DNA from: CF-161 sp035259145
GTDB taxonomy: Bacteria; Chloroflexota; Dormibacteria; Dormibacterales; Dormibacteraceae
Reading direction: 5' to 3'
Length of the DNA stretch: 7,444 nucleotides
Assembly (NCBI GenBank): GCA_035259145.1
Contig: DATFWQ010000073.1
Location: 1 to 7,444 of the forward strand
Made by a program: the position numbers and the translations under genes. Under the pieces are notes generated by a model. It was not told where the DNA came from. It was given only the letters and a program-made list of their open reading frames with translations, and ran no database searches. Shown one piece after another: positions 1 through 6,646 of this stretch (position 1 is its first letter; every line of letters begins with the position of its first letter).

Positions 1-83
1 GCGGCCTGCCGCGACCGACCACGGAAATCGCGGACAAACCTGCGGATTCGCGGGATCATAATGCGGCAGGAGACGGGAGGATC
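1..83. other. upstream edge, possible 3' end of a preceding gene
   Basis: No complete gene fits here. Two + strand frames are open from the window edge: one stops at TAA 59-61, the other at TGA 85-87. The second stop overlaps the TTG start of the next gene as TTGA, a layout typical of translationally coupled operon genes. An upstream ABC subunit, for instance an ATPase, could end here, but neither short tail (about 19 or 28 residues) is recognisable. The - strand is also open from an ATG near base 62 to the edge, so a divergent gene cannot be excluded. The GGGAGG at 75-80 is the likely ribosome-binding site of the permease gene. Confidence 0.3.
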
Positions 84-1037
84 TTGAGCCGATACGCCAG
101 CCGGCGGTTGCTGCAAGCGCTGCCGTTGCTTCTTGGAATCAGCGTCGCTTCGTTCCTGATCATCAACGCCGTGCCGGGGGGCCCGCTGTCCGCCTATGAG
201 AACGCTCCCAGCATCACCCCACTCGACCTCCAGCGTCTCGAACACCAGCTGGGGTTGGACCAACCGCTCTATGTCAGATACGTGACCTGGCTGACCCACT
301 TCCTGACCGGGGACTGGGGCTACTCGTACGCAACTCAGCAGCCCGTGCTGGCGATGATCGGCGAGCGGCTGCCCAACACCCTTTACCTGATGGGCACTGT
401 GTACGTGGTCACCCTTCTGCTCGCGGTCCCCGTCGGCGTCGTGACGGCCATCCGTCAGTACTCATGGCTCGACCACCTCTTCACGGGGCTCAGCTTCGCC
501 GGCCTGTCGATGCCGACCTTCTGGCTGGGCCTGCTGCTGATAATCGTGCTGGGTCTGACGCTCCGGCTCTTCCCGCTGGGTGGCATGGCCACGCCTGGCG
601 CCGACTTCAACCTGGTCGACCGGGTCTGGCACCTGGCCCTGCCGGTGGCGACGCTTAGCTTCGTCGGCATCGCCCACTACTCCCGGTATCTGCGTGCCAG
701 CATGCTGGAGACCCTGCATCAGGATTACATGCGCACCGCGAGGGCCAAAGGACTGTCCTACGGCTCGGCTGTGTTCCGCCATGCGCTCAAGAACGCGGCG
801 CTGCCGCTGGTGACCATCGCCGCCCTCGATCTCCCCGAGCTGTTCGTCGGAGCTCTGGTGACTGAGCAGATCTTCGGCTGGCCAGGGATGGGCCGCCTCT
901 TCTGGGACTCCGCCACACGCTCCGACTACCCGGTGCTGATGGGCATTCTGGCCGTCTCCTCAACGCTGATCGTGCTCGCGAACCTGGCGGCGGACCTCGT
1001 ATATGGCTACCTGGACCCGCGCATCCGCTACTCCTGA
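84..1037 (+). CDS. peptide/nickel-type ABC importer permease, DppB-like
   Basis: Inner-membrane subunit of a Dpp/Opp-type ABC importer, pairing with the DppC-like protein encoded next to form the translocation path. The 317-residue length is normal for DppB. An N-terminal helix (about residues 9-30) precedes the periplasmic loop; further hydrophobic segments lie near 100-123, 135-158, 182-203, 235-258 and 284-307. The family segment ERLPNTLYL is at 94-102. The cytoplasmic EAA loop that docks on the ATPase is at about 213-243, with ARAKGL at 219-224 and its conserved Gly present. The protein ends with the typical YLDPRIRY. The TTG start is chosen because GGGAGG lies 3 nt before it and no ATG, GTG or TTG occurs further upstream in frame. 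The transported substrate cannot be read from the permease; peptide, nickel and sugar importers share this fold. Confidence 0.93.
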   Translation: MSRYASRRLLQALPLLLGISVASFLIINAVPGGPLSAYENAPSITPLDLQRLEHQLGLDQPLYVRYVTWLTHFLTGDWGYSYATQQPVLAMIGERLPNTLYLMGTVYVVTLLLAVPVGVVTAIRQYSWLDHLFTGLSFAGLSMPTFWLGLLLIIVLGLTLRLFPLGGMATPGADFNLVDRVWHLALPVATLSFVGIAHYSRYLRASMLETLHQDYMRTARAKGLSYGSAVFRHALKNAALPLVTIAALDLPELFVGALVTEQIFGWPGMGRLFWDSATRSDYPVLMGILAVSSTLIVLANLAADLVYGYLDPRIRYS

Positions 1038-1926
1038 GGCGGCGCCCGTCGACCTCGGGCTGCCCGACCACGCCAGTCACTGGCGGCTGGCGCTGGAACG
1101 CTTCCTTGCCCACCGGCTGGCCGTCGCCAGCCTGGTGGTGCTCCTGCTGCTCGTCCTCGTGGTCCTGGTCGGCCCAATCCTGTCGCCGTACAACCCCGAG
1201 CACACCAATCTCAACCTGCGCTACGAGCCACCCTCGGCAAGGCACGTCATGGGCACCGACAGCCTGGGCCGGGACCTGCTGACCCGAATCATGTTCGGTG
1301 GCAGGGTCTCGCTCACGATCGGGGTGCTGGCGATGGCCGTCGCGATCACGTTGGGCGTCGTGCTCGGTGGGCTGGCAGGCTTTTACGGCGGCGTGGCGGA
1401 CGCGGTGCTGATGCGCTTCGTCGACATGATGCTGTCGTTCCCACGTCTGTTCCTGCTCATCCTTTTCTCGGTGTTCTTCGGCGGGCACTTCCTGACAGTC
1501 GTGCTCCTGCTGGGCGCGCTCTCGTGGATGGGTGTGTCGAGGCTGATTCGCGCCAGCTTCCTCTCGCTCAAGGAGCGCCAGTTCGTCGAGGCGGCCCGAG
1601 CGCTGGCCGTGCCGAACCGCTGGATAATGACCCGGCATCTGCTGCCCAACGCGCTGGCGCCGATCATCGTCGCGGCCACGCTGGGCATCGCCACGGCCAT
1701 CATCGCCGAGAGCACCCTCTCGTTCCTTGGGCTCGGGATTCAGCCGCCCACCCCCAGCTGGGGGAACATGCTGAAGGACGCCCAGACGGACCTGGCCATA
1801 GCACCCTGGACGGCGGTCTTCCCGGGTCTCGCGATCTTCGTGACCGTCGTCGCAATCAACTTCATCGGAGACGGCCTGCGAGATGCTCTCGACCCGCAGC
1901 ACGTCATCCGATCGGCGCGACGTTAG
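1003..1926 (+). CDS. peptide/nickel-type ABC importer permease, DppC-like
   Basis: Second membrane subunit of the importer; 307 residues, usual for DppC. After a polar N-terminus of about 35 residues comes the first membrane helix (39-60). The family signature HVMGTDSLGRDLL is at 81-93, followed by helices near 105-125, 147-172, 219-238 and 270-288. FLGLGIQPPTPSWG at 241-254 and NFIGDGLRDALDP at 286-298 are diagnostic of OppC/DppC proteins. The EAA loop starts at E196-A197-A198. The Gly normally found six residues after that Glu is Ala202 here, with Val203 following, while the downstream RHLLPNALAP (211-220) is canonical. The ATG start lies inside the end of the preceding permease gene (35-nt overlap, different frame), which implies translational coupling. 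The stop TAG is followed directly by the binding-protein ribosome-binding site. Confidence 0.93.
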   Translation: MATWTRASATPEAAPVDLGLPDHASHWRLALERFLAHRLAVASLVVLLLLVLVVLVGPILSPYNPEHTNLNLRYEPPSARHVMGTDSLGRDLLTRIMFGGRVSLTIGVLAMAVAITLGVVLGGLAGFYGGVADAVLMRFVDMMLSFPRLFLLILFSVFFGGHFLTVVLLLGALSWMGVSRLIRASFLSLKERQFVEAARALAVPNRWIMTRHLLPNALAPIIVAATLGIATAIIAESTLSFLGLGIQPPTPSWGNMLKDAQTDLAIAPWTAVFPGLAIFVTVVAINFIGDGLRDALDPQHVIRSARR

Positions 1927-1938
1927 GGAGGAAAAACG
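1926..1938 (+). promoter_or_regulatory. strong ribosome-binding site of the binding-protein gene
   Basis: GGGAGG at 1926-1931 followed by an A-rich 7-nt spacer leads to ATG 1939. It begins on the last base of the DppC stop codon. This is the strongest ribosome-binding site of the operon, consistent with binding proteins being made in excess over permeases. Confidence 0.75.
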
Positions 1939-3639
1939 ATGTCAAGAGCTCGCGGTCTGGTCATCGCCATAGCCGCCCTGGTGGGCCTCGGCGCCTGCGG
2001 CGCCGGCGGCGGCGGCGGTCCGGCGGCCCAGACGCCGGTCAAGGGCGGCACGATGACCGTCGCCATCTGGCAGGAGCCGAACACCCTGTACCCGTACTAC
2101 GCGACCCAGACGGTCGCACAGGTCGTGTTCGAAACCGCGCTGGAAGGACTGGTCCAGGTTCTGCCGGACGGCACCTACAACCCCGTCCTGGCAAAGGAAG
2201 TCCCCACCACAGGAAACGGCGGCGTCAAGCTCTCACCGGATGGCAAGCGGATGGACGTCACCTACCACCTGAAGCCCGGTCTCAAGTGGGCCGACGGGCA
2301 GCCGGTGACGAGCGACGACGTCAGGTTCACGTGGCAAGCCATCATGAAGGACCCCAAGGTCACCAGCCGCGGTGGCTATGACCAGATCGAAAGCGTGGAC
2401 ACGCCTGAGCCGCTGACAGTGGTGCTCCACTACGGATCGATCTACGCCGCGTACGCCAGCCGGTTCTCGACGTCCGTTGGCAGCCCGATCCTGCCCAAGC
2501 ACGTGCTCGAGAAGGAGGCCGACATATCGAAGAGTGATTTTGTACGCACCCCCTTCGGCACGGGCCCGTTCAAGATCACCGAGTTCAAGTCGGCTGACCA
2601 CGTCACCGCCGAGCGAAACCCCAACTACCGCGAGGCGGGCAAGCCATATCTCAACCGCATAATCTTCCGAAGCGTTCCCTCTCGTGAGGTTGCCCTGGCG
2701 CAGCTCAAGGCGGGCGAGGTCGACGCGGTGTGGAACCTGCTCGAGGCCCAGCTGCCCGATGTCGAGAAGCAGACGGACATCAAGGTCCGCGCCGTGCCCT
2801 CACCAAGCGTCGAGCGGCTGGAGTTCAACCTGGCGAAGCCCGGCAACCCAGCTGACCCGAACGTCGCGCACCCGGTGCTGGGCGACATAAACGTGCGTCA
2901 CGCCCTGGTGCTCGCCACGCCCAAGAAGCAGCTCGTCGACAAGCTTCTCTTCGGGAAGGCTACGGTGGCCCAGTCGACCCTGTCGATCGGATGGGGCGCG
3001 CCCAAGGACGTGCACCAGGACGACTACAACCCGACGAAGGCAAAGCAGCTCCTGGACCAGGCGGGATGGATCCCCGGTTCCGACGGCATCAGGGTCAAAA
3101 ACGGTGTGCGCGCCAGCCTCAGGATCACCACGACCACCGGCGACAAGATCCGCGAAGAGATCGAGCAGGTCCTGATCGATGACTGGAGGCAGATCGGCAT
3201 CGCGCTCGAGGTCAGCAACGTTCCGTCCAGCGTGCTGTTCGGGTCATGGAGCGCAAACGCCCCTCGCAAGAAGGGCAACTTCGACGTCAACATGTACGCC
3301 TCGTCCCCGGACATCGACCCGCAGGAAACGATCGCGCAGCGCTTCGGCTGCGACAACATTCCACGCCCTGAGAACAACGGGGCTGGATTCAACTACTACC
3401 GCTACTGTGATCCCCAGACAGATCAGCTCATCAAGCAGGCCGGCTCGATCGTCGACCAGGACAAGCGCAAGCAGCTGTACTCGGCGATCCTGAAGCGCCT
3501 CAACGACGCACAGATCTCGGTCTGGCTGTACAACCGCTCCAACATCGACGCGTATCGCTCAAACGTGGGCGGCTACAAGGACAACGGTTGGGACAACCTC
3601 ACCTGGACCTCACAGGACTGGTTCGTGAACAAGAAGTAA
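1939..3639 (+). CDS. solute-binding lipoprotein, family 5 (DppA/OppA-like)
   Basis: Extracytoplasmic receptor of the importer, anchored by a lipid. The signal is short: basic MSRARG, a hydrophobic core at residues 7-17, and lipobox L17-G18-A19-C20, so Cys20 should be acylated after signal peptidase II cleavage. A glycine-rich linker (21-27) follows. SBP_bac_5 hallmarks: GGTMTVAIWQEPNTLYPYYA near 36-55; DGTYNPVLAKEVP at 77-89; LKPGLKWADGQPVTSDDVRF at 111-130; PFGTGPFKI at 205-213 leading to ERNPNY at 225-230; and the QLKAGEVDAVWNL segment near 255-267. The length of 566 residues is usual for the family. Binding proteins of this family take peptides, opines, nickel-chelates, glycosides or bile acids, and the pocket specificity is not readable by eye. 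It follows the permeases by 12 nt and is the last gene of the operon. Confidence 0.93.
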   Translation: MSRARGLVIAIAALVGLGACGAGGGGGPAAQTPVKGGTMTVAIWQEPNTLYPYYATQTVAQVVFETALEGLVQVLPDGTYNPVLAKEVPTTGNGGVKLSPDGKRMDVTYHLKPGLKWADGQPVTSDDVRFTWQAIMKDPKVTSRGGYDQIESVDTPEPLTVVLHYGSIYAAYASRFSTSVGSPILPKHVLEKEADISKSDFVRTPFGTGPFKITEFKSADHVTAERNPNYREAGKPYLNRIIFRSVPSREVALAQLKAGEVDAVWNLLEAQLPDVEKQTDIKVRAVPSPSVERLEFNLAKPGNPADPNVAHPVLGDINVRHALVLATPKKQLVDKLLFGKATVAQSTLSIGWGAPKDVHQDDYNPTKAKQLLDQAGWIPGSDGIRVKNGVRASLRITTTTGDKIREEIEQVLIDDWRQIGIALEVSNVPSSVLFGSWSANAPRKKGNFDVNMYASSPDIDPQETIAQRFGCDNIPRPENNGAGFNYYRYCDPQTDQLIKQAGSIVDQDKRKQLYSAILKRLNDAQISVWLYNRSNIDAYRSNVGGYKDNGWDNLTWTSQDWFVNKK

Positions 3640-3653
3640 ACCCGGCGCAAAAC

Positions 3654-3681
3654 GCAGCGCCGGTCTCCCGACCGGCGCTGC
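3654..3681. terminator. bidirectional terminator-like hairpin between convergent genes
   Basis: Perfect 12-bp inverted repeat, GCAGCGCCGGTC at 3654-3665 and GACCGGCGCTGC at 3670-3681, with a TCCC loop. It lies 14 nt after the binding-protein stop and 17 nt beyond the stop of the - strand methyltransferase. On the - strand the stem is followed after one base by TTTT (3652-3649), a short U-tract. On the + strand no T-run follows. It is therefore a better intrinsic terminator for the methyltransferase than for the ABC operon, although long GC-rich stems without U-tracts can act in high-GC bacteria. Confidence 0.75.
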
Positions 3682-3698
3682 ACGCCTTACCGGAAGGT

Positions 3699-4229
3699 TC
3701 AACTACCGCAACGAGGGGGCTCGTCCTGGCCAGGGTCCCAGGGCCGAAGCCGCGGCCACCAGGCCCGGACCGCCCGCCGGTAGGCCTCGTACTCGTGGCC
3801 GAAGCGCCTGCTCAGGGTGGGCTCCTCGAACCAGCGAACGAAGCTTCCCATGATGACGCCCACGACCGCCGCGTACACCAGCAGTCCGATCTGGCCCAGC
3901 GCAAGGGCCTGGCCGACAATGGTCGCCAGGACCGCGAGATACATGGGATTGCGGACGTATCGATAGAGCCCGCCGATCACGAGTCGTTCGGTCGGCGCGA
4001 CCGGCGCGGGAGTGCCGACGCCCTCGACTACGAATTGCACGAACGCGGAAACCAGAATGACCGCACCCACGGCGAGCAAAACCGCACCCGCCACGCGCAG
4101 TCCTACCCAGTAGCGGATCGGCTGCTCCACCCGCCAGCCGGTCAGCCACCAGGGGATCAGACCCGCAACGACGCCGGGTGCCAGAACGAAGAAGGCCGCG
4201 CTGCCTGCCGCGGCCACCGCCTTCCGCAC
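3699..4229 (-). CDS. isoprenylcysteine carboxyl methyltransferase/PEMT-family membrane methyltransferase
   Basis: Small integral membrane methyltransferase of 176 residues. Hydrophobic segments lie near residues 8-28, 44-68, 95-112 and 114-131. The conserved C-terminal cofactor region is clear: GGLYRYVRNPMYLAV at 86-100, the E135-E136-P137 motif, and FGHEYEAYRRAVRAWWPR at 143-160. This arrangement is shared by ICMT, phosphatidylethanolamine N-methyltransferases and the many uncharacterised bacterial isoprenylcysteine methyltransferase-like proteins, all using S-adenosylmethionine. Bacterial members rarely have a known substrate, and lipid or small-molecule methylation is only an inference. 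The start is GTG at 4229, the first start codon after an in-frame stop at 4244-4242. Its GGAG is only 1 nt away, so a GTG four codons further in (4217) is also possible. It is convergent with the ABC operon and divergent from the phosphotransferase gene. Confidence 0.85.
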   Translation of the reverse strand: MRKAVAAAGSAAFFVLAPGVVAGLIPWWLTGWRVEQPIRYWVGLRVAGAVLLAVGAVILVSAFVQFVVEGVGTPAPVAPTERLVIGGLYRYVRNPMYLAVLATIVGQALALGQIGLLVYAAVVGVIMGSFVRWFEEPTLSRRFGHEYEAYRRAVRAWWPRLRPWDPGQDEPPRCGS

Positions 4230-4378
4230 TCCGTGAGTCTGTCAGATCCGGAGGTGATCGTCCGGCACGCAGGAGTTAGTAGAGGCGCCTCAGGTGAGGC
4301 TCCTGGAAGGGCTGCGGGCGTGACTGCTCACCGGCCGTTCACTCCGCCCGGCCCGGGGGCCCGGGGCTGAATCGACAC
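4230..4378. promoter_or_regulatory. divergent intergenic region with an imperfect dyad
   Basis: This 149-nt gap separates the divergent methyltransferase and phosphotransferase genes and should hold both promoters, though I cannot pick convincing -35/-10 pairs. At 4283-4304 lies the inverted repeat AGGCGCCTCA-GG-TGAGGCTCCT, where 9 of 10 arm positions pair (mismatch 4286/4301). It overlaps the 10-bp palindrome GAGGCGCCTC at 4282-4291. The 2-nt centre suits a protein-binding operator better than an RNA hairpin. A small GTGA-CTGC-TCAC dyad follows at 4320-4331. A very GC-rich run (4346-4366) lies just before the phosphotransferase start. Confidence 0.45.
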
Positions 4379-5344
4379 ATGCCGCCCCTGCGGGCTTACG
4401 AGGTGTGCGCTGCATTCGGGCTGGGCCGACCGCTGTCACGCGGCCACAGTGTATCGGGAGGCTTCACCCATGCAACCTGGCGGCTGCGAGCCGAGGGTGG
4501 CGTCTTTGCCGTCAAGCTGCTTCACCACCACTGGCGTGAGCCAGAGCGCCGCCGGGTGTACGAAGGCACCTTCGAGCTGGAGCGCCAGGCGGTCACCGCG
4601 GGCCTGCCCGCAGCCGAGCCGGTGATCGCGCCCGGCGGCAGCTGGCTCGAGGACCTGAGCCAGGGGCCGGTTCGGGTGCACCGATGGGTCGACGGCGTCC
4701 CGCTGCGCGCCTCAGAGGTCGGTGTCGACGAAGCTCGCCAGCTCGGCGGCGTGCTGGCCGCCATTCACCGGCTCGGCATCCGTCGTGAAGTCGCCGCTGC
4801 AGCACTGCTCCCGCTGTGGGACCCGGCAGCCTGGGACGAGTACGCGCTCGAACTCCAGGAGCTGCGAGGTCTGCGCCCGGCGATGGAGCGGCTCCGCGAT
4901 GTGGTCGCCGCCGGTCGGTCCCTCGTGGGAAAGCCGGTTCTGTCCCACGGAGATCTGAACGTGAAGAACCTCCTGCGGCAGCCGGACGGCGTCCTGGTTC
5001 TGCTCGACTGGGACTCGGCAGAACCGACAGACCCCGCCATGGACGCGGCCGGCGCGGCCGCGGGGTTGGGGGGCCTCCAGGGAAGAGCTCCCCGACCAGC
5101 GGTCGTGCGCGCTTTCATGCGCGCGTACCGCGGCGGCGGCGGTGAGTTCGACAAAGCCGATTACCGGGTGTTCGCCGGCATGCTGAACGGCCTCCACGGC
5201 TGGCTATTTGCCCTTTACCGGCGGGCCGTGTCCGCACCGACCGCAGCAGAGCGCGCGCAGGGCCGGCGTCTGGCAGGGCAGCTGGCGCGCCGGCTGCCAC
5301 TCATCATCGATTCGCTGGACAGCTGGGCCCGGCTCCTGGACTGA
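4379..5344 (+). CDS. phosphotransferase of the aminoglycoside/choline/homoserine kinase-like family
   Basis: Cytoplasmic ATP-dependent small-molecule kinase fold, 321 residues, a normal size. The N-lobe shows a glycine-containing nucleotide loop (GGFTHATWRL, 27-36), the probable ATP-binding Lys46 in FAVKLL, and the hinge-like VRVHRWVDGVPLR at 98-110. The catalytic loop is H190-G-D192-L-N-V-K-N197, with Asp192 as likely catalytic base and Asn197 as metal ligand. The DWDSA segment at 210-214 carries the Mg-binding Asp210, followed by PTDPAMD. The C-terminal helical part fits the APH fold. Families sharing this core phosphorylate aminoglycosides, macrolides, choline, homoserine or hydroxylated metabolites, and nothing here picks one, so calling it a resistance gene is unsupported. 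ATG 4379 is the start; the preceding GGGG is a poor ribosome-binding site. It converges on the P450 gene, 39 nt away, with no obvious terminator between them. Confidence 0.87.
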   Translation: MPPLRAYEVCAAFGLGRPLSRGHSVSGGFTHATWRLRAEGGVFAVKLLHHHWREPERRRVYEGTFELERQAVTAGLPAAEPVIAPGGSWLEDLSQGPVRVHRWVDGVPLRASEVGVDEARQLGGVLAAIHRLGIRREVAAAALLPLWDPAAWDEYALELQELRGLRPAMERLRDVVAAGRSLVGKPVLSHGDLNVKNLLRQPDGVLVLLDWDSAEPTDPAMDAAGAAAGLGGLQGRAPRPAVVRAFMRAYRGGGGEFDKADYRVFAGMLNGLHGWLFALYRRAVSAPTAAERAQGRRLAGQLARRLPLIIDSLDSWARLLD

Positions 5345-5383
5345 TCGAGCAGTCGTTGGCGCGCAAGCCGCGGAACGGACGCG

Positions 5384-6586
5384 TCACCACGTCACGGGGA
5401 GCTCGGCCAGGCCGCCGGTCAGGAGATCGGCGCGTGTCCGCAGCCGTTCGATCGGTACCGCCAGGCGCAACATGGGAAAGCGCGGGATGAGCCTCTCGAA
5501 CACGGCCTGCAGCTCGAGCCGGGCCAGGGGCGCACCGATGCAGAACCGCGGACCGTGCCCGAACGCGAGGTGGGCGTTGGGCTGGCGAGCGACGTCGAAG
5601 CGTCCGGGGTCATGGAAGGCGCGCTCGTCGTGGTTCGCAGCGCCGATGTCCAGCAGCACGGCGTCGCCGGCTCCCAACGTCACCCCGCCGATGTCGATGT
5701 CCGTTCGTGGGTAGCGCGGAAGGCCGCCGCCGCCGGTGGCCGAGGCCCGCAGGATCTCCTCGACCGCTCGTGCAAGCAGGGACGGGTCGCGCAGCAAAGC
5801 CGCGCGCTGGTCTGGGTTGCGGAGCAGCAGGAGGGTCCCCAGGTCGATGCGGACGACGGTCGTCTCGTGACCGGCGAACAGCAGCACGGCCGCCAGGAAG
5901 GCGACGTGGTCGTTCGCGATGGTGCCGTCTTCCGCCGCGCAAAGGCCCGAGATGACGTCATCGCCAGGATGCGCGCGCTTACGGGCCACGAGCTCGCCCA
6001 TGTACGCGATCAGGCTGGTCAAGGCCGCGTCCGCCCGCTGCCGGTCATGCAGGTCGGCCATGCCCTGCGACCACACCCGGAACTGGGCACGATCCTCATA
6101 GGGCACACCGAGCAGCTCACAGATCACCAGCACCGGGAGGGGAAAAGACAGGGCCTCGTGCAGGTCGACTGGCGGCGTCATGGCCGCCAGCGCTGTCAGC
6201 AGCTCGTCGACCAGCACCTCCACCCGGGGCCGCAGCGCCTCCATCCGCCTGGCCGAAAAGTACGGGGTGAGCAGGGCTCGCATCCGCGCATGGTCGGCGT
6301 CCTCGGTCTCGTAGTTTTCGGCGGGACCGCCGAACAGGATGGAGTCGCTGATCCTGGGCGCGTGCTCGGGGTCTGGATGCGACCGGCCCAGCCGGCTGTC
6401 TCCTAGAAGCTGCTTCAGCTCCGCATAGCGCGCGACGTGCCAGGCCTCGTCGCCGGTCGGCGTGCGTACACGCGTGATCGGGCGCTCGGCCTGCAGCCTG
6501 CGGAGCGTCAGAGGCATCGCCAGGACGTCGGGCTGATCGAAGGGCAATGCGGGCAGGGAGCGGGACGCGGTCATAACCATCTCCAC
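5384..6586 (-). CDS. cytochrome P450 (bacterial class I, CYP105/CYP107-like)
   Basis: Soluble haem monooxygenase, 400 codons from GTG 6586. The better start is ATG 6574 (396 residues), because GGTGGAG at 6587-6581 is then 6 nt upstream. The numbering here is from GTG 6586. Substrate-side region SDSILFGGPAENYETEDADH at 80-99, then HARMRALLTPYFS (99-111), the C-helix region. The I-helix oxygen-activation motif A238-G-H-E241-T242-T243 is intact. The K-helix ExxR is E277-I-L-R280. DPGRFDVAR at 327-335 is the usual PERF-like segment. The haem loop FGHGPRFCIG (342-351) has axial Cys349. No membrane anchor is present. It needs electrons from a ferredoxin and reductase, neither of which is in the window. 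Actinobacterial relatives hydroxylate macrolides, steroids or xenobiotics, and the substrate cannot be inferred. The divergent TetR gene is its likely regulator. Confidence 0.95.
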   Translation of the reverse strand: MEMVMTASRSLPALPFDQPDVLAMPLTLRRLQAERPITRVRTPTGDEAWHVARYAELKQLLGDSRLGRSHPDPEHAPRISDSILFGGPAENYETEDADHARMRALLTPYFSARRMEALRPRVEVLVDELLTALAAMTPPVDLHEALSFPLPVLVICELLGVPYEDRAQFRVWSQGMADLHDRQRADAALTSLIAYMGELVARKRAHPGDDVISGLCAAEDGTIANDHVAFLAAVLLFAGHETTVVRIDLGTLLLLRNPDQRAALLRDPSLLARAVEEILRASATGGGGLPRYPRTDIDIGGVTLGAGDAVLLDIGAANHDERAFHDPGRFDVARQPNAHLAFGHGPRFCIGAPLARLELQAVFERLIPRFPMLRLAVPIERLRTRADLLTGGLAELPVTW

Positions 6587-6646
6587 CGGTTAATCGGGAT
6601 ATGTATACTCTATCATAAACAAATTCGGGTGTACAATCTAAGGCCC
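6575..6646. promoter_or_regulatory. divergent P450/tetR control region
   Basis: An AT-rich island in otherwise GC-rich DNA between the likely P450 start (6574) and the likely tetR start (6647). On the + strand TACAAT (6632-6637) matches the -10 consensus at 5 of 6 positions and would start tetR RNA about at its GTG; TATACT (6604-6609) is a second candidate. On the - strand TATGAT (6618-6613) is a 5/6 -10 match for the P450, giving a leader of about 30 nt that contains GGTGGAG. No good -35 boxes are seen. Two palindromic cores, GTATAC (6603-6608) and TGTACA (6630-6635), sit at or beside these elements. Their flanks ATGTATACTC (6601-6610) and TTGTACACCC (complement of 6627-6636) agree at 7 of 10 positions as an inverted pair, making them candidate TetR operator half-sites. 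Confidence 0.5.

Noticed and set aside
787..1902. Long open frame (about 370 codons) on the - strand opposite the two permease genes
   Set aside because: It is antisense to two clear DppB/DppC genes, has a highly charged, low-complexity composition rich in Arg, Gln, Glu and His, and no recognisable domain. It is a by-product of GC-rich codon use.
1524..2381. Open + strand frame bridging the DppC and binding-protein genes
   Set aside because: Its translation is Arg/Gly/His-rich without domains and it overlaps two well-supported genes in another frame.
4250..4259. GGAGGTGATC on the + strand, a perfect Shine-Dalgarno-like string
   Set aside because: It is not suitably spaced before a start codon of any credible gene; the phosphotransferase start is about 120 nt further on. 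It appears coincidental.
3588..4370. 260-codon + strand frame opposite the methyltransferase gene
   Set aside because: The - strand product carries the conserved GLYRYVRNPMY and EEP motifs, while the + strand product has no domain, starts inside the binding-protein gene and crosses the terminator stem.
4379..5344. Labelling the phosphotransferase as an antibiotic-resistance gene
   Set aside because: The HGDxxxxN and DWD motifs are shared with choline, homoserine and many metabolite kinases, and nothing in the sequence or context points to a drug substrate.
5555..6406. 283-codon + strand frame opposite the P450 gene
   Set aside because: It is antisense to an intact P450 with all signature motifs, and its composition is typical of a reverse-complement shadow.
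6437..6646. Upstream extension of the tetR reading frame to ATG 6437
   Set aside because: The extra 70 residues are antisense to the P450 5' end, run through the AT-rich promoter island and resemble no TetR N-terminus.
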